Origin: Pseudomonas frederiksbergensis
Lineage (GTDB): Bacteria; Pseudomonadota; Gammaproteobacteria; Pseudomonadales; Pseudomonadaceae
NCBI RefSeq assembly: GCF_003732275.1
Contig: NZ_MOBM01000021.1
Coordinates: 148,399 to 212,398 of the forward strand
Direction: 5' to 3'
Length of the DNA: 64,000 nt
How positions within the stretch are numbered: the stretch's first letter is position 1; each line of letters opens with the position of its first letter. This document shows positions 8,547 to 17,484 of this stretch, piece after piece. The notes below the pieces were generated by a model. It ran no database searches and had not been told where the DNA came from. It saw only the letters and a list, made by a program, of their open reading frames with translations. The translations under genes were made by a program, and so were the position numbers.

Positions 8547-10925
8547 ATGCGCTATTTGCTGATGTTGCTGTTGTGCTTGCCCCTCCTGGCGAGCGCCGTC
8601 GAATTCGACGAGTTCACCCAGAGCCTTCCCCTGGGCCGAACGATGCAGGTTTATGAAGACGCGGGCGGTCAGGCGACCATCGCCGATGTCCGTGCGCAAG
8701 CGGCGGCCGGGCAGTTCAAGTCCCACGATAAAGCCACCCTCAACGCCGGTTATTCGCGTTCGGTGTTCTGGCTGAAAATCGACTTGCAGTACCGCCCGAC
8801 CAACCCGTCGGCACAACGGACCTGGTTGTTGGAGTTGGCCTATCCGCCCCTCGATCACCTTGATCTCTACTTGCCCGATGCTGGCGGTGACTATCAATTG
8901 GTCCGACAGACTGGCGATGCATTGCCGTTCGCCACTCGCGAGATCCGCCAGAACAACTACCTGTTCAATCTGAACTTCACGCCCGGGCAGGCGAAAACCG
9001 TGTACCTGCGCCTGCAAAGCGAAGGATCGGTTCAGGCGCCGGTCACCTTGTGGTCGAGCACCGCTTACCTCGAAGAGCAGCCGGTGCGGCTCTATGTACT
9101 GGGGCTGATTTACGGTGTGTTGCTGGGGATGCTGGTCTACAACCTGTTCATCTATCTCAGCGTACGCGACACCAGCTACCTCTATTACATCGTCTATATC
9201 GCCTCGTTCGGCTTGTATCAGCTGTCGGTGAATGGCGCGGCCGTGGAGTATTTCTGGCCGAACAATCCGTGGTGGGTCAACGCCGCGACGCCGTTCTTCA
9301 TCGGTTGTTCAGGGTTGTTCGGCAGCCAGTTCGCCCGCAGCTTCTTGCAGACGGCCACCCACAGTCGCTGGCTCGACCGATTGTTGCTGGGGCTGATTGC
9401 GTTCAGTGCGCTGGTGGTCGGCTTGTCATTGATGAGCAGTTACGCCCTGGCCTTGCGTCTGGCGACGTTGCTGGCGTTGGTCTTTACGGTAGTGATTTTC
9501 GCCGCCGGAATTTTCGCCTGGTGGCGTGGCCTGCGGGTCGCGCGGTATTTCATCATTGCCTGGTCGGCGTTCCTGCTCGGTGGCATCGTCAATACCCTGA
9601 TGGTGTTGGGTTACTTGCCCAACGTATTCCTGACCATGTATGCCAGTCAGCTCGGCTCGGCGATCGAAGTGGCGCTGCTGTCCCTGGCCCTGGCCGATCG
9701 CATCAACGCCATGCGCGAGCAACAGGCTCAGACGCTGTTTGATGCCGGCCAGAAGCTTGAAGTGCTGAACCAGCAACTGGCTCACAGTAACAAGCTCAAG
9801 GACGAATTCCTCGCCACCCTGACCCACGAGCTGCGCACGCCCATGAATGGTGTGATCGGCTCGCTGGAGTTGATGCAGACCGTCGAGATGAACCCAGAGC
9901 TGGAGCAATATCAACAAACGGCCGCCGGTTCGGCGCGGGACATGATGCGCATGGTCAACGGCATCCTCACCCTGACCGAATTGCAGGCCGGCAAGCTCAA
10001 GGTCTATCCGGACACGTTCAGTTTGCGCGGTGTGGTCGAGGCTTTGCGCCTGCAGTTCGATGGCAATGCGTCGAGCAAGTCGCTGGACTTCAAGGTCGAG
10101 GTGACATCCGGGCTGCCGGATCGTTTGCTCGGCGACAGCGTCAAGCTGACGCAATGCCTGGAGTGCCTGCTGGATAACGCAATCAAATTCACCCGGGTCG
10201 GCGGGTTGGCGTTGCGGGTGACGGGCAAACCGGTGGCGCCCGATCGGCTGGCACTGTCCTTTGCGGTGATCGACACCGGCATTGGCTTTACCGATTTGGA
10301 CGAGGCAACGCTGTATCAACGCTTCTTCCAGCTCGACGGCTCGATGACCCGTGAATACGGTGGTTTGGGCGTTGGCCTGGCCATTTGTCGGCAACTGGTC
10401 GAATTGCTCGGCGGGCGCCTGAGCCACCGCTCGGAACCGGGACGCGGCAGTCGCTTTCAACTGGACGTCGAATTCGAGCTGCCGATGGTGGAGTCTGCGC
10501 CTTCGATTATCCGGCAAACCTCCCACCTGCGTTTGCCTCAGGACTGCACGGTGTTGCTGGTCGACGACAACAGCATCAATCAATTGGTGATGCGTGGCAT
10601 GTTGCTCAAGCTTGGGTTCCGCGTGCGCACCGCTGACAGCGGCGTCGCTGCGCTCGATCACTTGCAGCGTGAAACTGTTGATGCGGTGCTGCTCGACTGT
10701 CAGCCGCTGCCACTGGATGGCGCCTCGATCTGCTGCCGAATCCGCGCCTTGCCGGGTTGCGCCGAATTACCATTGTTTATGATTGCCCTGAGCGCGGAGC
10801 GGGCCCATTGCCCGAGCGACGCCTTGGTCGACTACCTGAGCAAGCCGGTGAAATTCGAGGACTTGCAGGCGGCACTCTATCGGCGAGTGCTCTGTCCAGG
10901 GCAAGGCGAAAGCGCCGACAGTTAG
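8547..10925 (+). CDS. Hybrid sensor histidine kinase with 7TM-DISM sensor and receiver
   Basis: 792 residues. Order: signal peptide (1-17), an extracytoplasmic 7TMR-DISMED2 carbohydrate-binding-like domain (about 25-155), seven membrane helices of the 7TMR-DISM type (about 180-385), a short coiled coil, HisKA with the phospho-acceptor His427 (TLTHELRTPMNG), HATPase_c (about 530-650, with DNAIKF, DTGIGF and GLGVGLAI), and a C-terminal receiver with Asp717 (LLDCQ), an acidic pair VDDN and the conserved LSKPV lysine. There is no HPt or output domain, so phosphotransfer must go to a separate HPt protein. The family is related to RetS/LadS-type sensors, but the ligand cannot be told. No partner regulator lies beside it. 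Confidence 0.92.
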   Translation: MRYLLMLLLCLPLLASAVEFDEFTQSLPLGRTMQVYEDAGGQATIADVRAQAAAGQFKSHDKATLNAGYSRSVFWLKIDLQYRPTNPSAQRTWLLELAYPPLDHLDLYLPDAGGDYQLVRQTGDALPFATREIRQNNYLFNLNFTPGQAKTVYLRLQSEGSVQAPVTLWSSTAYLEEQPVRLYVLGLIYGVLLGMLVYNLFIYLSVRDTSYLYYIVYIASFGLYQLSVNGAAVEYFWPNNPWWVNAATPFFIGCSGLFGSQFARSFLQTATHSRWLDRLLLGLIAFSALVVGLSLMSSYALALRLATLLALVFTVVIFAAGIFAWWRGLRVARYFIIAWSAFLLGGIVNTLMVLGYLPNVFLTMYASQLGSAIEVALLSLALADRINAMREQQAQTLFDAGQKLEVLNQQLAHSNKLKDEFLATLTHELRTPMNGVIGSLELMQTVEMNPELEQYQQTAAGSARDMMRMVNGILTLTELQAGKLKVYPDTFSLRGVVEALRLQFDGNASSKSLDFKVEVTSGLPDRLLGDSVKLTQCLECLLDNAIKFTRVGGLALRVTGKPVAPDRLALSFAVIDTGIGFTDLDEATLYQRFFQLDGSMTREYGGLGVGLAICRQLVELLGGRLSHRSEPGRGSRFQLDVEFELPMVESAPSIIRQTSHLRLPQDCTVLLVDDNSINQLVMRGMLLKLGFRVRTADSGVAALDHLQRETVDAVLLDCQPLPLDGASICCRIRALPGCAELPLFMIALSAERAHCPSDALVDYLSKPVKFEDLQAALYRRVLCPGQGESADS

Positions 10926-11000
10926 GCAGATATGCCACTTTGTTCAGCCTCGGGGCGGTGCTTAACTGAAAGTCCCTTGGCTGACCAAAGGAGCCCCGTC

Positions 11001-12650
11001 ATGAACCTGCATCAGTTCGCCGAAACCCACGAAGTCACCAACCAGCCGCCGTCGCTGGATGGCACCAACCTTTATCGCATCGACCTGCCTTTGCAGGAGT
11101 GGTCGCGGCGTTTCGATGCCGGTTGGGCCGAGTCGCGGATCGACGCTTATGGCGCATTGGCCGGCGGGCCGTTGATGGAGGCGGGGTTTGCGGCCAATCA
11201 GAACAAACCGGTGTTCGTCAGCCATGACCGTTATGGTCATCGCATCGATCTGGTGGAATTTCACCCGGCCTACCACGAGTTGATGCGCACGGCGGTGGAG
11301 CATGGCCTGACAGGCTTGCCCTGGACCGACCCGAAACCGGGCGCCCACGTTGCCCGCGCGTCCATGACGTATTTGCACAGTCAGGCTGAAGCCGGCAGCG
11401 GATGCCCGCTGACCATGACCTTCGCCAGCGTCCCGGCGATGCGCCTGCAACCGGATCTGGCCGAACAATGGTTGCCGAAAATTCTCGCCACCGAATACGA
11501 CCCGCGCAACGTCGGCATGGCCCACAAGGCCGGGGTCACCATCGGCATGGCCATGACCGAGAAACAGGGAGGCACCGATGTGCGGGCCAACACCACCAAG
11601 GCTTATCCGGTCGGCGCCAGTGGTCCCGGTCAGGCGTATGAACTGGTGGGCCACAAGTGGTTCTGCTCGGCACCGATGTGCGACGCCTTCCTGACCCTGG
11701 CCCAGACCGACAAAGGCTTGACCTGTTTCCTGCTGCCACGTCATCGCCCGGACGACACCCGCAATCAGTTCTACATCCAGCGGCTGAAGAACAAACTCGG
11801 CAACTGGTCCAATGCCTCCAGCGAGGTGGAGTTCCGTGGCGCTCTGGCCTGGATGGTCGGCGAAGAGGGCCGGGGCGTTCCGACTATCATCGAAATGGTC
11901 GCCATGACCCGTTTCGATTGCATGGTCGGCTCCAGCGCGCTGATGCGCCAGGCGCTGACCCAGGCCAGCCATCATTGCGCCCATCGCAAGGTCGGTGGCA
12001 AGTTGCTGAGCGAGCAACCCTTGATGCAAAACGTACTGGCCGACCTGGCCCTGGAAAGCGAAGCGGCGTTGGCCTTGAGTTTGCGCATGGGCCGGGCGCT
12101 GGATCATCTGGATGACGAGCACGAAGCGAAATTCGCCCGACTGGTGACAGCGGTGGGCAAGTACTGGATCTGCAAACGCGCGCCCGTGATGATCAATGAG
12201 GCTGCCGAATGCATGGGCGGCGCCGGTTATGTCGAAGAAAGCATCCTGCCGCGGCTGTACCGTGAGGCACCGGTCAATTCGACGTGGGAAGGTTCCGGCA
12301 ACGTGCAATGCCTCGACGTATTACGCGCATTGTCGAAAGAGCCGGGTGTGCTTGATGTGCTGTTCAGCGAGTTGGGCGACGGTCATGGCGACAAACGTCT
12401 GGCCGCGCACATCAGCCAATTGCAGGCGGCGTTCAAGGGCACCGACGACATTCAATACCGCGCCCGCCAGCTTACCGAAGACATTGCTTTGGGGCTTCAG
12501 GCCAAGCTGTTGCTGGAGGCGGGGAATGCGGTGGTCAGTGATGCCTTCATCGCCAGTCGTCTCGGTTCGACCGGTCGGGTGTATGGAACATTGCCTCGCG
12601 GGCTGGATGTGGAAGCGATTGTGTCTCGGTCGACTCCGCAAGGCTTGTGA
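11001..12650 (+). CDS. aidB: AidB-type acyl-CoA dehydrogenase family protein
   Basis: 549 residues from the ATG at 11001, with AAAGGAG 8 bp before it. The start THEVTNQPPSLDGTNLY, the blocks CPLTMTFA, GMAMTEKQGGTDVRANTTKA, NKLGNWSNASSEVEF and MTRFDCMVGS, and the C-terminal STWEGSGNVQCLDVLR all match AidB. The catalytic Glu region of true dehydrogenases is represented by the WEGSGN segment. E. coli AidB is a flavoprotein of the Ada adaptive response that binds DNA and protects against alkylation; its enzymatic substrate is unsettled. No Ada-box can be asserted here. It may be cotranscribed with the kinase gene (75-bp gap). Confidence 0.88.
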   Translation: MNLHQFAETHEVTNQPPSLDGTNLYRIDLPLQEWSRRFDAGWAESRIDAYGALAGGPLMEAGFAANQNKPVFVSHDRYGHRIDLVEFHPAYHELMRTAVEHGLTGLPWTDPKPGAHVARASMTYLHSQAEAGSGCPLTMTFASVPAMRLQPDLAEQWLPKILATEYDPRNVGMAHKAGVTIGMAMTEKQGGTDVRANTTKAYPVGASGPGQAYELVGHKWFCSAPMCDAFLTLAQTDKGLTCFLLPRHRPDDTRNQFYIQRLKNKLGNWSNASSEVEFRGALAWMVGEEGRGVPTIIEMVAMTRFDCMVGSSALMRQALTQASHHCAHRKVGGKLLSEQPLMQNVLADLALESEAALALSLRMGRALDHLDDEHEAKFARLVTAVGKYWICKRAPVMINEAAECMGGAGYVEESILPRLYREAPVNSTWEGSGNVQCLDVLRALSKEPGVLDVLFSELGDGHGDKRLAAHISQLQAAFKGTDDIQYRARQLTEDIALGLQAKLLLEAGNAVVSDAFIASRLGSTGRVYGTLPRGLDVEAIVSRSTPQGL

Positions 12651-12665
12651 TCGACACTGAGCCAA

Positions 12666-12755
12666 TGTGGGAGCGAGCCTGCTCGCGATGGCTGAGTAAC
12701 ATCCGACATTGAAGTCGACTGTCACGCCGCTATCGCGAGCAGGCTCGCTCCCACA
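12666..12755. repeat. REP pair (GTGGGAGCGAGCCTGCTCGCGA family)
   Basis: Inverted copies TGTGGGAGCGAGCCTGCTCG and ATCGCGAGCAGGCTCGCTCC with a roughly 40-bp spacer, just after the aidB-like gene. Confidence 0.92.
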
Positions 12756-12864
12756 TTGGATCTCTGCGCTTCGCCATTGGTGTGCAGCCAACACTTCACT
12801 GTTCCCGTGAAGCGATGATGCAGGCAAGATGAGGGTCTGCAAGTCAGAACACAGGAAGCTGATC

Positions 12865-14328
12865 GTGACCGAAGCGTTTATTGTTGTTCAAACCGCCGAG
12901 CAAGCCGTGGATCGGCTTGCTGCCTTGCACGAGCGTGCAACCACAGCGCTGAATCAGGCGCTCAAGCGTTATCTCAAGGATCGCGTCGAGCCGGACGCTG
13001 AGCAGCGTGCTCTGTTTCGTTATCCCGAGTTGCGTCTGACCTACCTTTGCCAGGGCGAAGTCCCACAGACCACTCGCGCCTATGCCAAGGTTCAACTGCC
13101 GGGAACCTATAGCGTCACCGTCACCCATCCCCGTGCCTTCCGCAAATACTTGCTGGAACAACTTGTCCCGTTGATGCACGACTTCACCGTGACCGTGGAA
13201 GTCGGCGTCAGTCAGCAGAACATTCCGTATCCGTACGTGGTCGAGCAGGGCGATGAACTGGCCGGTTCCGGCGTCACGGCGGCGGTGCTGGCGCGAGTGT
13301 TCCCGAGTACGGATTTGTCGGCCGCCACCGATGGCATTGCCGATGGCTTGTACGATTGGGAAAACACCGACCCGCTGCCACTGGCCCTGTTCGACGCCGC
13401 GCGGGTGGACTTCTCCCTGCGCCGGCTGGTGCATTACACCGGCAGCGACTGGCGCCATGTGCAGCCGTGGATTCTGCTGACCAACTACCACCGCTATGTC
13501 GACCAGTTCATCGTTCATGGCCTGGAGCAATTGCGCAACGATCCGCGTTTTGTGCGCATGGTGTTGCCGGGCAACGTGATCATCGAAAAGGGCATGGACC
13601 ACGGCGAGGCGTCGGCGATTGCCGCGGGCGTGGTCTGGCATCGTTACCAGATGCCGGCCTATCACCTGATCGCCAGCGACGGCCATGGCGTGACCCTGGT
13701 GAACATTGGCGTCGGCCCGTCCAACGCCAAGAACATCACCGATCACCTGGCCGTACTGCGTCCGCATTGCTGGCTGATGATTGGTCACTGTGGCGGCTTG
13801 CGTCAGTCGCAGACCATTGGCGACTACGTGCTGGCCCACGCTTATATGCGCCGCGACGGGATTCTCGACCGGGTCGTGCCGCCGAACATTCCGATTCCGG
13901 CCTTGGCCGAAGTGCAGATGGCGTTGCAGCAAGCGGCGGCGAACATCACCGGTGAGAAGGGCGACGAGCTGAAGAAGCGCCTGCGTACCGGCACCGTGTT
14001 GACCTACGACGACCGTAACTGGGAACTGCGCTGGGCGCAGGAACGTCCGCTGATCAACCTGTCCCGCGCCGTGGCGGTGGACATGGAAAGCGGCACCATC
14101 GCCGCGCAGGGTTACCGCTTGCGGGTGCCATACGGCACGTTGCTCTGTGTGTCGGATAAACCGTTGCACAGCGAAATCAAACTGCCGGGTTCGGCCAACG
14201 CCTTCTATGAACGCGCGGTCAGCCAGCACTTGAAGATCGGCATCGAAGCGGTGGATCTGTTGCGCACCGAGCTCAACTCGCTGCATTCGCGCAAACTGCG
14301 CAGCTTCGACGAGCCGCCGTTCCGCTAA
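12865..14328 (+). CDS. amn: AMP nucleosidase
   Basis: 487 residues from the GTG at 12865, placed 7 bp after AGGA in CACAGGAAGCTGATC; an ATG at 12829 in the same frame is possible but has no good Shine-Dalgarno. The N-terminal third is the Amn-specific domain. The C-terminal part is a PNP/UDP phosphorylase fold with MIGHCGGLR, AVAVDMESGTIAAQG and VSDKPLH. It hydrolyses AMP to adenine and ribose-5-phosphate and so regulates adenylate pools. Stand-alone gene. Confidence 0.95.
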   Translation: MTEAFIVVQTAEQAVDRLAALHERATTALNQALKRYLKDRVEPDAEQRALFRYPELRLTYLCQGEVPQTTRAYAKVQLPGTYSVTVTHPRAFRKYLLEQLVPLMHDFTVTVEVGVSQQNIPYPYVVEQGDELAGSGVTAAVLARVFPSTDLSAATDGIADGLYDWENTDPLPLALFDAARVDFSLRRLVHYTGSDWRHVQPWILLTNYHRYVDQFIVHGLEQLRNDPRFVRMVLPGNVIIEKGMDHGEASAIAAGVVWHRYQMPAYHLIASDGHGVTLVNIGVGPSNAKNITDHLAVLRPHCWLMIGHCGGLRQSQTIGDYVLAHAYMRRDGILDRVVPPNIPIPALAEVQMALQQAAANITGEKGDELKKRLRTGTVLTYDDRNWELRWAQERPLINLSRAVAVDMESGTIAAQGYRLRVPYGTLLCVSDKPLHSEIKLPGSANAFYERAVSQHLKIGIEAVDLLRTELNSLHSRKLRSFDEPPFR

Positions 14329-14400
14329 CGGTTTGTCATGGTCATTTGGCGGTCGGGGCACTAGCATGGTGAGCCCTGACCGTTAGATGTTCTTCTCGCC

Positions 14401-15042
14401 ATGTCTCGTCCTCCACGTCCTGTTTCCCGCCGCCCTGGCGTGAAGCCTGTGCCATCCTCATCAGCCCCGCGTCGTGTCGCCAAAGCGCCGCCGGCCGAGC
14501 CGAAACTGATTCTGTTCAACAAACCTTTCGATGTGCTGACGCAATTCAGCGACGGCGAAGGGCGGGCGACGCTCAAGGATTTCATCGAAATTCCGGGGAT
14601 CTACCCGGCAGGGCGGCTGGACCGCGACAGCGAAGGCTTGTTGCTGCTGACCAATGACGGCCAGCTTCAGGCGCGAATTGCCGACCCGAAACACAAGTTG
14701 GCCAAGACCTATTGGGTGCAAGTAGAAGGTGAGCCTACCGCTGAGCAGTTGCAGCGCTTGCGCGATGGCGTCGAGCTGAACGACGGCATGACATTGCCGG
14801 CCGAGGCGCGACAACTGGATGAGCCTGAACTGTGGCCGCGCAACCCGCCAGTGCGCTTTCGTAAAAGCGTGCCCACCAGCTGGCTGGAACTGGTGATTCG
14901 CGAAGGCCGCAACCGTCAGGTACGGCGCATGACCGCGGCGGTCGGCTTGCCGACGTTGCGTCTGGTGCGGGTCAGAATCGGTGACTGGTCGATCGAAGGG
15001 CTCGATCAGGGCCAGTGGAAGGAAGTGCCGGCGCGCTTATAG
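14401..15042 (+). CDS. rluE: 23S rRNA pseudouridine(2457) synthase
   Basis: 213 residues. A basic N-terminal tail (1-33) precedes an RsuA/RluB/E/F-type catalytic domain without an S4 domain, as in RluE. The catalytic aspartate is Asp74 in GRLDRDSEGLLLLTNDG, with KTYWVQVEG and REGRNRQVRRM further on. It isomerises U2457 of 23S rRNA. It converges with and overlaps the small DUF2788 gene by 6 bp. Confidence 0.93.
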   Translation: MSRPPRPVSRRPGVKPVPSSSAPRRVAKAPPAEPKLILFNKPFDVLTQFSDGEGRATLKDFIEIPGIYPAGRLDRDSEGLLLLTNDGQLQARIADPKHKLAKTYWVQVEGEPTAEQLQRLRDGVELNDGMTLPAEARQLDEPELWPRNPPVRFRKSVPTSWLELVIREGRNRQVRRMTAAVGLPTLRLVRVRIGDWSIEGLDQGQWKEVPARL

Positions 15043-15246
15043 AGTGCCGGATTCGATCAGACCGATCACCACGCTTTTGATCACGAATGCGGCCACGCCC
15101 AGCCCCAGTACGAAAAAGAGAATGAACGAGCCGAAGCGCCCGGCCTTGGATTTCTTCGCCAGATCCCAGACGATGAAACCCATGAAAATGATCAGGATGC
15201 TGACCAGTCCAGTCATCATCCACTCTTCGAGTACTGCAGGATCCAT
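15037..15246 (-). CDS. DUF2788 small membrane protein
   Basis: 69 residues with two hydrophobic helices (about 10-29 and 40-63) separated by the basic loop DLAKKSKAGRFG. It matches the DUF2788 family common in Pseudomonas; no function is known. It converges on rluE, overlapping its last 6 bp. Confidence 0.8.
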   Translation of the reverse strand: MDPAVLEEWMMTGLVSILIIFMGFIVWDLAKKSKAGRFGSFILFFVLGLGVAAFVIKSVVIGLIESGTL

Positions 15247-15337
15247 TGAATATCTCCAGCGTGGGTGGGGCTAAAAGGCGCTGGAGTATACGCCATCGTG
15301 GATTGGCGGGGCATTGACCTGCGTCGGTGTGTCGCAC

Positions 15338-15470
15338 TGTGGCGAGGGAGCTTGCTCCCGTTGGGTTGCGCAGCAGCCCCAAAACCAGCCAATGAGTTGT
15401 ACCTGACACGCCGCGTTCTCTGATTTTACGACCGCTGCGCAGCCGAGCGGGAGCAAGCTCCCTCGCCACA
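15338..15470. repeat. REP pair (GTGGCGAGGGAGCTTGCTCCC family)
   Basis: Same compound two-half unit as at 4511-4651. The left half is GGCGAGGGAGCTTGCTCCCG plus TTGGGTTGCGCAGCAGCCCC, and the right half is its inverted partner ending CTCCCTCGCCACA. It separates the DUF2788 gene from the Lrp gene. Confidence 0.9.
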
Positions 15471-15479
15471 AAGGCATTC

Positions 15480-15959
15480 TCAGTTGCGCAAATGAGTCAG
15501 CGGCAACTCGGTGCTGTTGAGCACCTGGTTCAACACAAAACTCGACCGCACACTCGTCACCCCTTCAATCCGGGTGAGATGCCCCAGCAGCAGTTTCTGA
15601 TAGTGGTCCATGTCCGGCACCACCACCTTGAGCTGATAATCCGCATCCATCCCCGTCACCAGGCTGCATTCCAGCACTTGCGGCAAGGTGCGAATGGCGG
15701 CTTCGAAGTTCTCGAAACGCTCGGGAGTATGGCGGTCCATGCCGATCAGCACATAGGCTGTCAGGCTCAGGCCGAGCATCTTGCGGTCCAGCAAGGCGAC
15801 CTGGCGGGTGATGTAACCGTCGTCTTCCAGTTGCTTGACCCGCCGCGAGCAAGGCGAAGGCGACAGGCCGATGCGTTCGGCCAATTCCTGATTGGAGATG
15901 CGCGCGTCGCGCTGTAATTCCGCCAAAATGCTCAAGTCGTATCGGTCGAGTTTGCTCAT
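15480..15959 (-). CDS. Lrp/AsnC family transcriptional regulator
   Basis: 159 residues from the ATG at 15959 (MSKLDRYDLSILAELQRDAR). An N-terminal AsnC-type winged helix (RISNQELAERIGLSPSPCSRRVKQLEDDGYI) is followed by an RAM/AsnC effector domain (LVTGMDADYQLKVVVPDM). Members are feast/famine regulators that bind amino acids and often control the adjacent divergent gene. Here the divergent space is 436 bp long and contains a terminator-bearing leader, so the target is unclear. It is distinct from the second Lrp gene at 25980. Confidence 0.9.
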   Translation of the reverse strand: MSKLDRYDLSILAELQRDARISNQELAERIGLSPSPCSRRVKQLEDDGYITRQVALLDRKMLGLSLTAYVLIGMDRHTPERFENFEAAIRTLPQVLECSLVTGMDADYQLKVVVPDMDHYQKLLLGHLTRIEGVTSVRSSFVLNQVLNSTELPLTHLRN

Positions 15960-16395
15960 CAATCTGGCCTTTGTCATAACTATTGCGGCAGATTATCTAT
16001 CCCGAGTTAAAAATTGCGCAAGTGATGTTTATTTGAGCAATCTTCGCAATCCTCTGTCGTCGCTCCGGGCCTATTCTTATCACCAGAATCACTGCTCGGA
16101 CAAACAGTCCAATGCGGCTCGCCCAATCAGGCCGGCTGCGGTCGCCACCCCCACCGGGGATGTGTCGGCCCCCGAGCTACACACTGTCCAGAAGACGGCG
16201 TGAGGTGAGCCGACGTCATAAGCGTCGAGCACGGACGAAGTTCTCAAAGGGAGGCCGACGGGTCTCCCTTTTTTCTTGCCCGCAATTTCTCTCCGGCCCT
16301 CAATAAATAAGTTGCGTGACTGATAACCTGTCACAGAACCCGGCTTGCACTTTCCCAGTCTTACGTACAGGCCCTAACCCGCAGTGAGGAATAGC
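15960..16395. other. Intergenic region with possible structured transcript
   Basis: 436 bp between divergent genes. 15960-16080 is AT-rich and probably promoter. 16081-16245 is GC-rich with several short inverted repeats (for example GGACAAACAGTCC) and leads into a strong intrinsic terminator at 16246-16274. No conserved protein is encoded. A small RNA or an attenuated leader for the gene at 16396 fits. Confidence 0.5.
16246..16274 (+). terminator. Rho-independent terminator upstream of the 16396 gene
   Basis: The stem AAAGGGAG / CTCCCTTT with a 10-nt loop is followed directly by TTT. It lies in front of the gene at 16396 rather than behind an annotated one, so it ends either a small RNA or a leader. 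Confidence 0.75.
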
Positions 16396-17484
16396 ATGAA
16401 GTCGCGCATCTGGCGTTTGACCGGTGTTGGTTTGCTGTGTGTGAGTGTCACTGCGCAATCGCTGGCCGCTGAGCCGCAATATCGCGGTCCCGATAGCGGG
16501 GAGCGTGGGGCGGATCATCAGGGCAAAGGTCAGGGTCATGACGGTAACAATCAGCCTCGCCATCAGAACAACGAAATCATTCGTGGCGACAACAGCCGCA
16601 AGTTCGAGCTCCACGACCAGAATCAGGGCGGCGAGCGTCAGAACCGGCCCTCGCACGATCCCAATACTCAGGGTGGCCAGTGGCAGAACCGTGCGCCGCA
16701 CGAATCCAGCAATCAGGGTGGCCAGTGGCAGAACCGTGTACAGCACGACTCCAATGTTCAGGAGCGAGCGCCGCAACAACCCAGTAACAATCTGCCGATC
16801 CAGGGCCGGCCCGATACGGTGCGCCAGACCCAGGAACCCCGGCGTGGCTACTATCAGGACGAACCGCGGCGCAACAATGACAACCGGAATTGGCAGACTG
16901 GCGGTCAGGGTTCACGTCATGATGACCGTCGCTGGCCCGGTCGCCCGGATGGGCACGGCAATGGCTGGGGCCCCGGCCCGCAGTATCGTCCGGGGTACGT
17001 GATCGATCGCTTTCCGGAGCGCAACTACCGCGTGCCGTATCGTGGCCAGGATTATTTCTATTCCGGTGGTTACTGGTATCGCCCGCAAGGCCCGCGTTAC
17101 GTGGTGGTTCAGCCGCCTCGCGGGATTCGGGTCAGCTACTTGCCCGATTACGCGCGTGAAGTATGGATCGGTGGCGCGTTGTTGTTCCTGGCGGCCGGCG
17201 CGTATTACGCCTATCAGGAGAGCACTCGGGATTACGTCGTGGTCGAACCACCGGTGCAGCCGCAACCGGTGGGCAGTGGTTATGACGTGGTGGCGTATCC
17301 GGCCAACGGCCAGTCGCCAGAGGAGGTCAGTCGGGACGGTTACGAGTGTTATCGCTGGGCTGTGGAGCAGAGCGGTTTTGATCCGCGCGCCGTCACCTAT
17401 CAACCGGATCCGTCGGTGGTGCAAGCCTACCGACAGGCCCAGGGCAACTGCCTGAGCAGTCGCGGTTATCAGGTGAGTTACTGA
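16396..17484 (+). CDS. Exported repeat-rich protein (DUF6515-like)
   Basis: 362 residues from the ATG at 16396 (GAGGAA 5 bp upstream). A signal peptide (about 1-24, ending QSLA) leads into a long, low-complexity hydrophilic region rich in Gln, Asn, Arg and Gly. This includes three 15-residue repeats of the form NQGGQWQNRxxHxSS. A Tyr/Pro/Gly-rich section, one membrane helix (IGGALLFLAAGAYYAYQ, about 256-272) and a C-terminal domain with GYDVVAYPANGQSPEEV and YECYRWAVEQSGFDP follow. I recognise it as a pseudomonad envelope protein of the DUF6515 type; function unknown. Its last 7 bp overlap the convergent CDF gene. Confidence 0.75.
   Translation: MKSRIWRLTGVGLLCVSVTAQSLAAEPQYRGPDSGERGADHQGKGQGHDGNNQPRHQNNEIIRGDNSRKFELHDQNQGGERQNRPSHDPNTQGGQWQNRAPHESSNQGGQWQNRVQHDSNVQERAPQQPSNNLPIQGRPDTVRQTQEPRRGYYQDEPRRNNDNRNWQTGGQGSRHDDRRWPGRPDGHGNGWGPGPQYRPGYVIDRFPERNYRVPYRGQDYFYSGGYWYRPQGPRYVVVQPPRGIRVSYLPDYAREVWIGGALLFLAAGAYYAYQESTRDYVVVEPPVQPQPVGSGYDVVAYPANGQSPEEVSRDGYECYRWAVEQSGFDPRAVTYQPDPSVVQAYRQAQGNCLSSRGYQVSY
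16621..16755 (+). repeat. Three in-frame 45-bp tandem repeats
   Basis: Copies begin at 16621, 16666 and 16711, each coding a 15-residue unit ending in H-D/E-P/S-N/S. Copies 2 and 3 share the run CAGGGTGGCCAGTGGCAGAA exactly; copy 1 is more diverged. Confidence 0.85.

Noticed and set aside
16112..16306. 64-codon Arg/Ser/Pro-rich frame between the Lrp and DUF6515-like genes
   Set aside because: It reads through the terminator hairpin, lacks a ribosome-binding site and resembles nothing.
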